This document shows, one piece after another, positions 48,541 through 58,006 of a stretch of DNA of 64,000 nt. The stretch covers positions 38,703 through 102,702 of the forward strand of contig NZ_NIPR01000043.1 in the NCBI RefSeq assembly GCF_002872255.1, written 5' to 3'. This DNA comes from Companilactobacillus nuruki. GTDB lineage: Bacteria; Bacillota; Bacilli; Lactobacillales; Lactobacillaceae. How positions within the stretch are numbered: the first letter of the stretch is position 1; every line of letters begins with the position of its first letter. Under the pieces are notes generated by a model. It saw nothing but the letters and a program-made list of their open reading frames with translations, had not been told where the DNA came from and did no database searches. A program made the translations under genes and the position numbers.

Positions 48541-50625
48541 ATGGAAAAGACACAACTTAATTCATTTAAGGGTAACCCCCATTCAAAGATGAGTATCGCA
48601 GGGTTCCTAATTGCTTTAGGAATCGTATACGGGGACATTGGTACTTCTCCTCTATACGTTATGCATTCTTTGATGGTTGGGAATGGCGGACTTGAAAAAA
48701 TGTCCACCAATTTTATCTTAGGAAGTGTTTCCTTAATTTTTTGGACACTTACTTTAGTAACCACAATAAAATATGTACTAATTGCTCTAAGGGCAGATAA
48801 CCGTGGTGAAGGTGGAATCTTCGCTCTTTATACTTTGGTTAGAAAGCGAGCTAAGTGGTTGATCATACCCGCTATGATTGGTGGAGCTACCTTTTTAGCT
48901 GACGGCATGATGACTCCAGCAGTTACTGTTACAGCTGCTATTGAGGGTTTAAAGGGTATTGAAATAAATAATACTGTTTTAATCAGTACCCAAAACCAGG
49001 TTATCATCGTCACTTTGGTCATCTTATCAACGCTATTCTTTATTCAAAGATTCGGTACTCAAATGATTGGTCGAGCTTTTGGACCTATTATGTTAGTTTG
49101 GTTTGCCTTCTTAGGATTGATGGGTATTATGAATCTATCATCTGACTGGTCAATGCTTAGAGCTTTGAATCCTTACTATGCAATCGAATTATTAAGAAGC
49201 CCGATCAATATTCGAGGTATCTTCATCCTTGGTAGTATTTTCTTAGCTACTACCGGTGCTGAAGCTTTGTATTCAGATATGGGACATGTTGGTCGTCCTA
49301 ATATCTATACTAGTTGGCCTTTTGTTAAAATTTGTTTGTTACTTAGTTATTTAGGACAGGCAGCATGGCTTTTGAGTGTTAAAGATAATCACACACTTCA
49401 ACAAATGGGATCAGCTATGAACCCATTTTATCAATCAATCCCATCTGACTTCAGACTCTTCGGAATCTTCCTATCGGCTATGGCTGCTATCATTGCTTCT
49501 CAGGCTTTAATTTCCGGCTCATATACATTGGTATCTGAAGCCACTAAATTAAGAATTTTCCCAAGATTAAAGACTTACTATCCTACAAACTTTAAGGGAC
49601 AACTTTATATCCCTACTGTTAATTCAATTATCTGGGTTGTTTGTTTATTCATTGTCTTCTATTTCAAAACATCAGAAAACATGTCTAATGCTTATGGTCT
49701 AGAAATTACTATTACCATGCTAATGACTACAATTCTGCTCCATCAATGGTTACTAATGAAACGTGCTAATCGCTTCTTTACAACAATCATTGTCAGTTTC
49801 TTCTTTATTATTGAGAGTATATTCTTTGTAACTAACAGTAGTAAGTTCATTCATGGTGCTTATATTACAATGTTTATTGCTGCTTGCCTTATTGCAGTCA
49901 TGTTCATCTGGAGATATGGTGAACGTCTAAAAGATGACAACACTTATCGGAGCCACTTTGTTTCATTACTTGCTTTCAAACATCAACTAAATGATCTAAG
50001 AAAAGATCCAAGTTATCCACTATATACAACTAATTTAGTTTATTTAACTAAAATTCATGATGGCTATCGCATTAAGAAAAATATTCTTTATTCTATTCTT
50101 GATAAACGTCCAAAACGGGCTCAAGTTTACTGGTTTGTAACTGTTAATGTTACTGATGAACCTTATACAGCCGCTTATAGTGTTGAAACCTTTGATACCG
50201 ACTATATGGTCAGCGTTCAACTCTATCTTGGCTTCAGAGTTGACCAAAAGGTTAACGTTTATCTCCGCCAAGTAGTCAACGACATGATGTCTAATGGCGA
50301 AATTAAGCCTCAACCTCAAAAATATACAACAATTCCTGATCGTGAAGTCGGTGACTTCTCTTTTGTAATCATCAAAGAGGTATTGTCCCCTGATACTAAG
50401 ATCAGTAGTTTAAAGAAGAGTGTTATTCATATGAGATTCTTCCTTCAAAAATTTATTTCACCAGCTAACTGGTTTGGACTTTCATACAGCGATGTTGTGG
50501 AAGAACGTGTACCATTAGTACTTGGTAAAGTATCATTGAATCGTTTACGCCTTGTTAGAAAAGACCGTTCAGCCTTGAAGGATATCAAGATTGATGGCGA
50601 AATTGATGACGATGACGACGAATAA
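48541..50625 (+). CDS. kup: Potassium uptake protein Kup
   Basis: A KUP/HAK/KT K+:H+ symporter, 694 residues with about 12 membrane helices followed by a cytoplasmic C-terminal domain (from about 460). The start of helix 1 reads GIVYGDIGTSPLYV, and GEGGIFALYTLVRK, ATFLADGMMTPAVTV and ATTGAEALYSDMGHVG are family signatures. The C-terminus ends in an acidic DGEIDDDDDE tail. The ATG at 48541 follows GGAG; an in-frame codon 30 bases upstream has no site. Confidence 0.96.
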   Translation: MEKTQLNSFKGNPHSKMSIAGFLIALGIVYGDIGTSPLYVMHSLMVGNGGLEKMSTNFILGSVSLIFWTLTLVTTIKYVLIALRADNRGEGGIFALYTLVRKRAKWLIIPAMIGGATFLADGMMTPAVTVTAAIEGLKGIEINNTVLISTQNQVIIVTLVILSTLFFIQRFGTQMIGRAFGPIMLVWFAFLGLMGIMNLSSDWSMLRALNPYYAIELLRSPINIRGIFILGSIFLATTGAEALYSDMGHVGRPNIYTSWPFVKICLLLSYLGQAAWLLSVKDNHTLQQMGSAMNPFYQSIPSDFRLFGIFLSAMAAIIASQALISGSYTLVSEATKLRIFPRLKTYYPTNFKGQLYIPTVNSIIWVVCLFIVFYFKTSENMSNAYGLEITITMLMTTILLHQWLLMKRANRFFTTIIVSFFFIIESIFFVTNSSKFIHGAYITMFIAACLIAVMFIWRYGERLKDDNTYRSHFVSLLAFKHQLNDLRKDPSYPLYTTNLVYLTKIHDGYRIKKNILYSILDKRPKRAQVYWFVTVNVTDEPYTAAYSVETFDTDYMVSVQLYLGFRVDQKVNVYLRQVVNDMMSNGEIKPQPQKYTTIPDREVGDFSFVIIKEVLSPDTKISSLKKSVIHMRFFLQKFISPANWFGLSYSDVVEERVPLVLGKVSLNRLRLVRKDRSALKDIKIDGEIDDDDDE

Positions 50626-50642
50626 TAAATTATGTGTCTAGC

Positions 50643-50697
50643 AAAAAAGCTGGTCTGGTAACTATTGTAAATATAGTTACTGAACCGGCTTTTTTTG
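50643..50697. terminator. Bidirectional terminator between kup and paralogue B
   Basis: AAAAAAGCTGGTCTGGTAAC... pairs with ...AGTTACTGAACCGGCTTTTTT with a few internal mismatches and a loop near 50666-50672. Poly-A and poly-T arms serve both convergent genes. Loop-proximal GGTAACTAT/ATAGTTACT is a variant of the shared core. Confidence 0.88.
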
Positions 50698-50706
50698 TAT
50701 AATTTT

Positions 50707-51234
50707 TTATTTTGTTTGAAAAACCTCAACCTTATGCTGACCTAGTTTTGATGTTATGAAGTCGACCACCCACTCGACATCTTTTTCTGGAGCACCCGTC
50801 TTTAATAAATTCCAAGACAAATCTAAGGCAATACTATCACCGTTATCAATTCTTAAAACGATATAATGTGGTGTCCATTTATCAGCCTTCTTACTAACAA
50901 CTAAGGCATAAGATTTAATATCACTAAAAGGAATTGCTTGCTGTCTCTTAACCGTTGGCAAAAAGATTGCCTGAATTCTTTTTTGCCATGTACTGTAATC
51001 ATAATAGTAAATATCCTCATTAGTTATCTTCCAAAGTCCATAGAGCGTTGGCAAATAATGTGGATAGATAATTAGACTTTCTAACAAAAAGGCTAAAATA
51101 CCAGCAACCAATCCCAAGAACAATGCTTGTTTAAAAAGAATAAACACAAAAGTTCCAATGGCAGTGCCAAAAATCAGGCTATTAAATAAAGGTTTCAAGT
51201 TTAATTTTCTTGCAAAACTTTTTTCCATCTTCAT
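50707..51234 (-). CDS. Two-TM membrane protein of unknown function (paralogue B)
   Basis: 175 residues: two membrane helices (about 18-60) then a soluble tail starting YGLWKITNEDIYYYDYSTW, with QAIFLPTVKR and IKSYALVVSKK. It matches paralogue C best (FARKLNLKPL vs FQRKISFKPL; IIYPHY before the tail in both) and A more distantly. Function unknown; the tail may be PH-like. The start could also be the ATG six bases downstream. It converges on kup. Confidence 0.7.
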   Translation of the reverse strand: MKMEKSFARKLNLKPLFNSLIFGTAIGTFVFILFKQALFLGLVAGILAFLLESLIIYPHYLPTLYGLWKITNEDIYYYDYSTWQKRIQAIFLPTVKRQQAIPFSDIKSYALVVSKKADKWTPHYIVLRIDNGDSIALDLSWNLLKTGAPEKDVEWVVDFITSKLGQHKVEVFQTK

Positions 51235-51438
51235 CGCCTACTTTTATTCTTTTTATAATAAATTTGAACTAAAAATAGTCTGTTTATGGAAATAAAGCAA
51301 AAATAAAGCCTACAAATAGACAAGTTGTAATAACTCAATCCTTTAAATTTTAACTGCTCATATATTCTTTTATAATGCATATAATCAATAATTACTAATT
51401 TTATATTGATTACAAATTAAGAAAAGAGTGTGATTATT

Positions 51439-51732
51439 ATGTTTACTTATATTCAAATAATTGACACCGACACTGAGGTTTTTAAAGGATATGTTTATTA
51501 TCAATTTCTAGATGATGCACTCTCTATGACTTTAATTAGAGGTATGAGAAAACTCCATCATATTGTTATTCCTTTTGCAGACATTACCGACTTAATCGTT
51601 GATAAGCTTTATGGTGAAGATCGTATTAATTTTATTTATAATGGCAAAAAATATTCCATCATTAATACTGGCTATGGAGAATCGAAATACTTCGAAGATC
51701 ACTTGCTTAATGCTACTAATCTTCAGGTCTAG
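51439..51732 (+). CDS. Small PH-like protein of unknown function
   Basis: About 97 residues, no membrane segment. It begins MFTYIQIIDTDTEVFKGYVY, is rich in beta-strand patterns (HHIVIPFADITDLIVDKL, then INFIYNGKKYSII), and resembles the soluble tails of the neighbouring membrane paralogues (the PFADI-x-LIV pattern mirrors IPFSDIKSYALVV). This likeness is by eye. The ATG at 51439 has AAAAGAG upstream; a GTG nine bases earlier sits on that site. Confidence 0.6.
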   Translation: MFTYIQIIDTDTEVFKGYVYYQFLDDALSMTLIRGMRKLHHIVIPFADITDLIVDKLYGEDRINFIYNGKKYSIINTGYGESKYFEDHLLNATNLQV

Positions 51733-51741
51733 TTTATACGT

Positions 51742-51933
51742 ATGAATATATTCATTGGATTCATATTTATAATCGTCGGACTTTGGCAGACCTACACTAC
51801 CAGTAACCATTTCAAAGATTTAAAAATCGAAAGCAAAACATCTCCATTTGCTTTATTAGCATTATGGTCTTCTCTAGTGCTATCTGTTTTTTTCTTTTTT
51901 GCTGGAATTGCTGCCATATTTGGTTACCTTTAA
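51742..51933 (+). CDS. Small two-helix membrane protein
   Basis: 63 residues with two membrane helices (NIFIGFIFIIVGLWQTY and LLALWSSLVLSVFFFFAGIA) joined by a short polar loop. No family recognised. It starts nine bases after the PH-like gene, so the two are probably translated together. The Shine-Dalgarno is poor (no clear GGAG), which lowers confidence. Confidence 0.5.
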   Translation: MNIFIGFIFIIVGLWQTYTTSNHFKDLKIESKTSPFALLALWSSLVLSVFFFFAGIAAIFGYL

Positions 51934-51948
51934 TCTCCTTTAAATTCA

Positions 51949-51994
51949 AAAGATAGACACGATTTGCCAGATTATGGTTGTCGTGTCTATCTTT
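51949..51994. terminator. Bidirectional terminator between small membrane gene and LacI gene
   Basis: Perfect 14-bp stem AAAGATAGACACGA/TCGTGTCTATCTTT with an 18-base loop that holds a short CCA/TGG pair. Flanked by A and T runs; it lies between convergent genes. Confidence 0.85.
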
Positions 51995-52002
51995 ATAAGA
52001 AT

Positions 52003-52938
52003 TCATCTTTCCCGTATTAAATAAGATTTAATGGGGATTTGTTTTATTATATTAGAAATAGCCAATTTTAAAGCAGTCTGCCCGACTATCTCGAATTGAT
52101 GATCAATTGTAGGTAAATGTGTAATTCTTCCTGACAATTGATTTTCTTGCCCCATCATCGAAGGAACCTTTAAGGCATGATCCAAATAATATTGTCGAGC
52201 TCCAACTGCCACATCGTCACCATTTGCAAAAATGAAGTCAGGTCGTTCATTTTTTTCAAACAATCGCGATATGGATTCATAACCATCTCTATAAGTCGTA
52301 ACATTCGTATCGACTATTCTAGCATTACGTCCAAAAACTTTTTTAAAACATTCTAATGTAACCTTACTGGTAGCACTAAATTGATTATCTCGACTTAGAA
52401 GAATTCCAACTTTTTTATAACGCTGTTGCTTGATCCACTCAAATGCCTCAATAAAGGTTTCCTTTCTCAAAGCATAGGCTGCTGCAATATTAAATTCCCC
52501 TGGGTTTTCACAACAGACAATCGAACCATATTTTTGATATTTGAGTAATTCTTTCATAGGGATTCCACGAGAGGTAAATATTAAGGCATCATAACTTTTA
52601 CGACGCAATTGTTCTAAATATTTTATTTCTAAATCAGCATCATATTTTGATTGAAGAACTACCACGTGATAACCACTAGAAAAGGCTGTTTTCATTATTC
52701 CTTGTAAAACATGAGTAAAGTACGGATGCAATGTATGTGGTAAAACCACGCCAACGTTATACGTCTTGCCACGACTTAAATCACGAGCTACATCATTGGG
52801 AACATAATCTAGCTTGTCAATTATGCTCTGAATTCTATTGCGAGCCTCCTCTGACACGTAGCCTGAGTCATTAATACATCGAGAAACGGTAGATACAGAA
52901 TATCCTGATAATCGAGCTATATCTCTAATATTTGTCAT
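52003..52938 (-). CDS. LacI-family transcriptional regulator
   Basis: 311 residues: helix-turn-helix NIRDIARLSGYSVSTVSRCIND (first 22, quoted to 20 as NIRDIARLSGYSVSTVSRCI) with the hinge, then a periplasmic-binding-like sensor domain (GVVLPHTLHPYFTHVLQGIM). The ATG overlaps the stop of the HAD gene by one base (TAATG), so expression is coupled. With the HAD phosphatase and a sugar/GRP transporter upstream, it may control sugar uptake; the effector is unknown. Confidence 0.92.
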   Translation of the reverse strand: MTNIRDIARLSGYSVSTVSRCINDSGYVSEEARNRIQSIIDKLDYVPNDVARDLSRGKTYNVGVVLPHTLHPYFTHVLQGIMKTAFSSGYHVVVLQSKYDADLEIKYLEQLRRKSYDALIFTSRGIPMKELLKYQKYGSIVCCENPGEFNIAAAYALRKETFIEAFEWIKQQRYKKVGILLSRDNQFSATSKVTLECFKKVFGRNARIVDTNVTTYRDGYESISRLFEKNERPDFIFANGDDVAVGARQYYLDHALKVPSMMGQENQLSGRITHLPTIDHQFEIVGQTALKLAISNIIKQIPIKSYLIRER

Positions 52939-53741
52939 TAGTTCACTTCCAGATACTTTTCTATTCCAAAGGCTACACCATTTTCATCGTTAGTTTGCGT
53001 AATGAATTTACCGTAAGCCTTTATTTCATCCAAAGCATTCTCCATAACAATAGGCGTACCTACGCTTGCAAACATTGGTAGGTCATTATGCCCATCCCCA
53101 AAAGCTGCCATCTCGTCTTTAGATATATTTTCTAAATCTTGAATATATTTGATTCCTCTAGACTTCTTCGCTTTTACATTAGTTATTTCCAAATAATTCA
53201 AACCAGTTTGCTTAATACTTACATTCAAATTTAAACTGTTTAATTTTTGTTCTAAAGTTTTAAGTTTAAGTTTTCCAAAATCAATCAACATTATTTTATA
53301 AATATTAATACCTTCAGTAAATAGATTAGCATAATTAACTATTTTAGGAATCTGTCCTGTCAATAACGTTTCATATCTCGTACCATCATCAATTTTTTCC
53401 GAATACCAATTATTAGAGTCATAACAACTACAGCTAATATCTTTAAAGTTAATTGTAATATAATTAATAATTTTTTTGACTATTCCTATATCTAAAGGAT
53501 CGTCAGCCAATATTTCTAAATCATCTTTATTCTTTTTGAAAATCAAACCACCATTAAAGGCAATTTGTGGTGAATTCAAATGTAATTTATCAATTACTTC
53601 AGTCATTTCCATTGGTGCCCTAGCAGAAACTAATGTGAACGGTATTTGACTATCATTAATTCTTTTTATATTCACTGAACTAATTCTACCGGTGCTATTC
53701 AAAAGTGTTCCATCCATATCGGAAAATATATGTTTTATCAA
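52938..53741 (-). CDS. HAD superfamily hydrolase, Cof type
   Basis: A 267-residue Cof-type phosphatase with the four HAD motifs: FSDMDGTLLNS near 7, LVSARAPMEM near 37, a Lys near 195 region (KAKKSRGIKYI), and AFGDGHNDLPMF near 214. It dephosphorylates small sugar phosphates or FMN in related proteins; the substrate is not evident. Start TTG with GGGAGG upstream. Coupled with the LacI gene. Confidence 0.92.
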   Translation of the reverse strand: MIKHIFSDMDGTLLNSTGRISSVNIKRINDSQIPFTLVSARAPMEMTEVIDKLHLNSPQIAFNGGLIFKKNKDDLEILADDPLDIGIVKKIINYITINFKDISCSCYDSNNWYSEKIDDGTRYETLLTGQIPKIVNYANLFTEGINIYKIMLIDFGKLKLKTLEQKLNSLNLNVSIKQTGLNYLEITNVKAKKSRGIKYIQDLENISKDEMAAFGDGHNDLPMFASVGTPIVMENALDEIKAYGKFITQTNDENGVAFGIEKYLEVN

Positions 53742-53823
53742 ACTGCTTGCCTCCCATATCCTTTAGTAAATAATTCTAATTTGTGGAACGGGTACCATGA
53801 CAAGTATTATATTTTTATAACTA

Positions 53824-53868
53824 ACAAAAATAGGGATAACAACTTGATTGAGTTGTCATCCCTATTAT
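53824..53868 (-). terminator. Terminator of the GRP transporter gene
   Basis: AATAGGGATAACAACT/AGTTGTCATCCCTATT 16-bp stem with one G-T pair and loop TGATTG, then a minus-strand T run. It lies 45 bases past the transporter stop. Confidence 0.9.
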
Positions 53869-53912
53869 ATTAATTATCCAAAGCTAAACTTACTTTGTTC
53901 ATTTTATTATAC

Positions 53913-54770
53913 TTATGCAAATGACGTGGCAACACTACCAACCACAATCAAAACAATTCCCAAGATCGTAAAAGTCAATTCACGTTGGCTCTTATGTTCG
54001 TGAAGTACAAAGATTCCACCAAAGGTTGCGATAATAACATTCAACTGCGTCCAGATGAAAGCAGAAGTATTACCATTGGCCTTTGCAGAGAAGATATAGG
54101 CAAAAGCTGCAATTCCCCAAGCAATACCAGCAATAATATTTTGATATTGTTCTTTTTGTTTAAATGAGTTTCTATCAGTGAACAAGGCATAGATGATTGA
54201 TCCTAATAAGATACCTAACATTTCCGGTAAGAAAATACCTGTACTACTTTCAGCTTTGACAATTGGAATATTAGGAAATGAAGAATAAATCCAAAATCCA
54301 ACAGTTGTACAAAGTAGGAAGAAAATATCTTTAGTTTGGATACCCTTGCCATCTGTATTATCTGAAACAGACGTTAAGAGTGCACCTGCCACAACTATGG
54401 CTAAAGCAATAATACCAATAACCTTAGCATGAACTCCTGCCCAATCTCCAAAAATCAACATCCCAATAATAGAATTACCAACCAATTGAAAAACAGTTGA
54501 TAATGGCACGGTACCTGAAACTCCGATTCTCTTAAACGATATGAATTGGCCGATTTGACCAATTGTCCACAAGGCACCACATAAAACTGAAAACCAAAAT
54601 GCTTGTGCACTTACACTTGGTTGTGTAACTAAGTAAGATATCAATCCAACAATTGTTGCTCCTGCACCAATACCAAACATTTGGTTAACTGATGACCCGC
54701 CAACTTTTCCGGTAATTAGTGGCATAACACCCCAACCAAGAGCCGGTATTAAAGCAATTAAAATATTCAT
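53913..54770 (-). CDS. GRP-family sugar transporter (GlcU/RbsU type)
   Basis: 285 residues with about ten membrane helices of the glucose/ribose porter (GRP) branch of the DMT superfamily. It begins NILIALIPALGWGVMPLITG, then IGQFISFKRIGVSGTVPLST and FIWTQLNVIIATFGGIFVLHEHKS (in part), all characteristic of GlcU and RbsU. It takes up glucose or ribose by proton symport, without phosphorylation. Substrate not decided. A HAD gene and a LacI regulator follow across a terminator. Confidence 0.88.
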   Translation of the reverse strand: MNILIALIPALGWGVMPLITGKVGGSSVNQMFGIGAGATIVGLISYLVTQPSVSAQAFWFSVLCGALWTIGQIGQFISFKRIGVSGTVPLSTVFQLVGNSIIGMLIFGDWAGVHAKVIGIIALAIVVAGALLTSVSDNTDGKGIQTKDIFFLLCTTVGFWIYSSFPNIPIVKAESSTGIFLPEMLGILLGSIIYALFTDRNSFKQKEQYQNIIAGIAWGIAAFAYIFSAKANGNTSAFIWTQLNVIIATFGGIFVLHEHKSQRELTFTILGIVLIVVGSVATSFA

Positions 54771-55083
54771 TTGAAATTCCCTCTCGATTTGGCCAAATAC
54801 TAGTAATAATTATTTTTTAACGTGCTATATTTCATATATATTAAGGAACTATCTGTTTCTCACAATACATTTATTAGTCATGCTTAAACGAACATTATTA
54901 CAATAACTTATCTAAACAAGCCCATTTGGCACTAAAAATTTGTTTCACTTATCTAGACCATTTAAATAGTTTACATCATCTTTTCTAAAAAGAAAGCATT
55001 TTCGTAAAATAATTCAAAAAAAATGAAAGCACCTTCATGGTTTTTATCTCCATTAAGATTCTTTCATTCTTTTCAATACAAAT
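54771..55083. other. Intergenic region without a gene (about 310 bases)
   Basis: Holds the promoter side of the GRP transporter gene and the terminator of the phosphoglycerate mutase gene at its right end. I see no open reading frame with a ribosome binding site and no known RNA. The middle part is AT-rich. Confidence 0.6.
55014..55071 (-). terminator. Terminator of the phosphoglycerate mutase gene
   Basis: An imperfect stem built from AATGAAAG/CTTTCATT and CCTTCATGG/CCATTAAGA helices, with eight T next to it on the minus strand. Confidence 0.75.
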
Positions 55084-55758
55084 TTATTTTTTCATTCTAT
55101 TATTATTAACAATATTTAATTTATCATCAAATTCATAAATCAAGGGTTTACCGTTAGCGACCTCGACCCCATCAATATCCTTATCATTGATATTCTCAAT
55201 ATATTTAATCAATGCTCTAATTGTACTCCCATGAGCAACAATCAATTGATTCTTACCGTCAAGTAACCTTGGACCTACATTATCAACATAATAAGGAATA
55301 ATTCTCTGATAAGCCTGATAAAGACTTTCGGCTCTTGGCATAATCTCAGGTCCAAAATATTTATAAGGTCCGATATTAGGATCTGGTTGGGTTAATCTAG
55401 GTGGAATGGAATAAAAACTTCTTCTCCACTGATGGACCTGTTCCATTCCAAATTCTCTTCTAGTCACATCTTTATTTTGTCCTCGTAAGGCTCCATAATG
55501 ACGTTCATTTAAGCGCCAAGTCTTAGTAATAGGCACATAGTTAAGATTTAGTTCATCTTGAATAATATAGGCCGACATAATTGCTCGTTTTAAAACTGAA
55601 GTATGGACATGATCAAAATAAAGGCCCTCCAATTGTTCAGCCGCCTTGTGTGCTTGAACAATCCCCTCTTGGGTCAAACCTACATCACTCCAACCAGTAT
55701 ACTGATTTAGGGCGTTAGCAATACTTTCCCCATGTCTTACCATGACAAGTTTTACCAT
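55084..55758 (-). CDS. 2,3-bisphosphoglycerate-dependent phosphoglycerate mutase
   Basis: 224 residues of the histidine phosphatase family. The catalytic loop [19 protein letters not shown] places the active His at residue 9 with the RHGE motif, and [20 protein letters not shown] and [15 protein letters not shown] complete the dPGM pattern. It is a single gene; as lactobacilli often carry several copies, this may be an accessory copy rather than the main glycolytic one. Confidence 0.88.
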   Translation of the reverse strand: MVKLVMVRHGESIANALNQYTGWSDVGLTQEGIVQAHKAAEQLEGLYFDHVHTSVLKRAIMSAYIIQDELNLNYVPITKTWRLNERHYGALRGQNKDVTRREFGMEQVHQWRRSFYSIPPRLTQPDPNIGPYKYFGPEIMPRAESLYQAYQRIIPYYVDNVGPRLLDGKNQLIVAHGSTIRALIKYIENINDKDIDGVEVANGKPLIYEFDDKLNIVNNNRMKK

Positions 55759-55822
55759 ATTACGAAATTCCCAACTTTCATATAAAATTACCTTTTAATC
55801 TTAGCACAATTAGACTTTCTTA

Positions 55823-56701
55823 TTAATCTATCAATGAATTATCAAGTCCCCTAGAACATTCAGCCTGTAATGTCACGTGTGTGATATTGAATTCTTCATT
55901 TAACATTTTATCAACCTTATCATACAAACCATCAAGCTCCGACATATTACAATTTCTTTTAACATTAATATGAGCATCCAACATAATATGATTTTCATCA
56001 ATCATCCAAACATGAATATGATGTACCTTGACAATTTCCGGAATTGTCATAATTGCATCAGAAACGACATCCAGATCAATTTTAGGACTTGCTTCCATAA
56101 GAATATTGACTGTTTCAGAAACAACGCTGTAGGCTTCTTTTAGGAGCCAAATTGCAATAACAATTGTAATTAATGGATCGACCCAATTCCAATTGAACAA
56201 AATCACAAAAATTGATGCTATAAATACTCCAATAGAAGATAAGGTATCGGTCAACATATGTAGAAATGTAGCTTTTATGTTCAAATTATGTTTAGAACCT
56301 GTTAACAACATCAACATAGAAACAAAATTAGCAATTAACCCTACCAAGGAAACGATCATCATTAATCTGCCATTGATATGTTGCGGCTGTGATAAACGTT
56401 TAAATGATTCAAACACCATCATCAAGGTAATAACGACCAAAACAATCGAGTTAACAAAAGCCGCTAAAATTTCGGCCCTTTTGTATCCAAAGGTTTTCTT
56501 AGTATTATTTTTACGCCGCCCAATAACACTAGCAACATAAGAAATAACAATTGATAAAGAATCTTCCAAATTATGAAAGGCATCAGAAATTAACCCCAAA
56601 CTCCCCGAGAAAACTCCACCAATAAATTCAGCGACGGTAATTAACACATTCAGCATAGTTACGTAAAAGAATCTTTTACCAGTTACTTTTCCATTTTCCA
56701 T
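55823..56701 (-). CDS. Cation diffusion facilitator (CzcD-like metal exporter)
   Basis: 292 residues with six membrane helices and a cytoplasmic C-terminal domain. Zinc-site patterns are visible: SDAFHNLEDSLSI near 38 and HMLTDTLSSIGVFI near 148. The tail has MIDENHIMLDAHINV. It exports Zn2+, Cd2+ or Co2+ by proton exchange. GGAGG lies before the ATG. Single gene. Confidence 0.94.
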   Translation of the reverse strand: MENGKVTGKRFFYVTMLNVLITVAEFIGGVFSGSLGLISDAFHNLEDSLSIVISYVASVIGRRKNNTKKTFGYKRAEILAAFVNSIVLVVITLMMVFESFKRLSQPQHINGRLMMIVSLVGLIANFVSMLMLLTGSKHNLNIKATFLHMLTDTLSSIGVFIASIFVILFNWNWVDPLITIVIAIWLLKEAYSVVSETVNILMEASPKIDLDVVSDAIMTIPEIVKVHHIHVWMIDENHIMLDAHINVKRNCNMSELDGLYDKVDKMLNEEFNITHVTLQAECSRGLDNSLID

Positions 56702-56802
56702 AACATTGCCTCCTTGTGTCTATCATAACAATAATTTTATTGAAAATATAAAAAAGGTGGAACTAAAATAGTTCCACCATATAAACACTTGTATTTATCC
56801 TT

Positions 56803-57015
56803 CTATTTAGTTGTTAACTTAGCAACAACTTTAATGGGATGAGCTACATCAATGATATCAGAGAACCTGTTTGTTACATAGTCCCTCATACCGTCACGTG
56901 CCTCTTTTTTAGAAACGTTGTGACAAATGCGCTTCTTAGCAACTGTTTGGCCTTCTTTACTAAAGAAGTTACAAGTAACTTCATAATCACCATGATTACC
57001 AAAAAACAACATCAT
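56803..57015 (-). CDS. Small conserved-type protein of unknown function
   Basis: 70 residues, soluble and basic, starting MMLFFGNHGDYEVTCNFFSK. No family recognised. A strong GGGGG site precedes ATGATG, so it is probably translated. Upstream of it on the minus strand lies the divergent DUF5067-like gene at 57209. Downstream, a small inverted repeat GGTGGAAC/GTTCCACC near 56757-56778 may end its transcript. Confidence 0.6.
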   Translation of the reverse strand: MMLFFGNHGDYEVTCNFFSKEGQTVAKKRICHNVSKKEARDGMRDYVTNRFSDIIDVAHPIKVVAKLTTK

Positions 57016-57208
57016 TGTGACCCCCTTTTCACAAAATAACTATCTCATTAACTTCGACCAGATATTTATACCACTTTTTTAAAGTCAGTTCAACACCCTA
57101 AATTAAAATTTCTTTTTTAAAAAAAACAAGCATTTTTTAGTTAATTAATTCATACTTAGTAATTATGATATTATGGTCTTAACGAATTATTCACAGGGGA
57201 GTAACGTT

Positions 57209-57937
57209 ATGAAACGACAAAATAGAACTGGCAGAACACGTATGACTCGTGAAGCACTTCGACGTAAAAGATTGCCTTTCTACAAAAAGAAAACATTTAT
57301 AATTCCCATTATCTTAGTTGTTATAATAATAATTGGTCTATTAGTTTTTTGGAAAGTAAACAGCACCGATAATACTCACTCGACACAACCTTCCAGAAAA
57401 ATTGAAAAGGTTAGCAAAAAACCAACTAAGAAAAAGCCCACTAAGAAAAACAAAGCACAAAAGGTTACCAAGGAGAATCCTGCCCAAAAAGTTGAAAAAC
57501 AACCTGAACAAAAACAAGATACCACTCCTAAAATAACTAACCCTGGAACTTATGACAATTTAACTTATGATACCGATTGGTATACTTTTAAAATCTCTAA
57601 CGAAGTTAAATTAATCAAAGATACTAATGGTGACGCAGCTTTATTAGTAAAATATAATTATACTAATAAAACACAAAAAAATGCTGTCCCTCAACAAGTT
57701 CAAAATACAGCAATTATGCTAAAACAAGACGGTCAACAATTGAGTGCTACTACGGCCACCGGGGATAATGAGGCACTTGTTAGTGCAAGTAATACTGGTC
57801 AAGTTTTACCTGGTAAAAGTTTTGATGGTGCTCTCTTAGTAAAGGTTAATAGTACAACGTCTGAGGTCACAATGTACTTCAAAAATATACAAACTAACGA
57901 CTGGCTAGATAGTACACAGCCGCTCAAACTAGATTAA
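57209..57937 (+). CDS. DUF5067-type membrane-anchored protein
   Basis: 242 residues: a basic N-terminal tail, one membrane helix (FIIPIILVVIIIIGLLVF), a Lys/Thr-rich linker (KKPTKKKPTKKNKAQK) and an extracellular beta domain with the DUF5067 look (WYTFKISNEVKLIKDTNGDAALLVKYNYTN, first part; then LPGKSFDGALLV). Function unknown; probably anchored to the outer face of the membrane. The ATG at 57209 follows GGGGAG; an in-frame ATG upstream at 57173 has no such site. Confidence 0.75.
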   Translation: MKRQNRTGRTRMTREALRRKRLPFYKKKTFIIPIILVVIIIIGLLVFWKVNSTDNTHSTQPSRKIEKVSKKPTKKKPTKKNKAQKVTKENPAQKVEKQPEQKQDTTPKITNPGTYDNLTYDTDWYTFKISNEVKLIKDTNGDAALLVKYNYTNKTQKNAVPQQVQNTAIMLKQDGQQLSATTATGDNEALVSASNTGQVLPGKSFDGALLVKVNSTTSEVTMYFKNIQTNDWLDSTQPLKLD

Positions 57938-57939
57938 AA

Positions 57940-57990
57940 AATAAATCCCCATCTGGTAGCCACAAAACGGTTACCAGATGGGGATTTATT
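57940..57990. terminator. Bidirectional terminator hairpin with GGTAGCC/GGTTACC core
   Basis: A 22-bp stem (one G-T) with a seven-base loop between the convergent DUF5067 and CPBP genes; A and T tracts at both ends. A member of the related hairpins. Confidence 0.92.
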
Positions 57991-58006
57991 TTCAAGATGA
58001 AAACCT

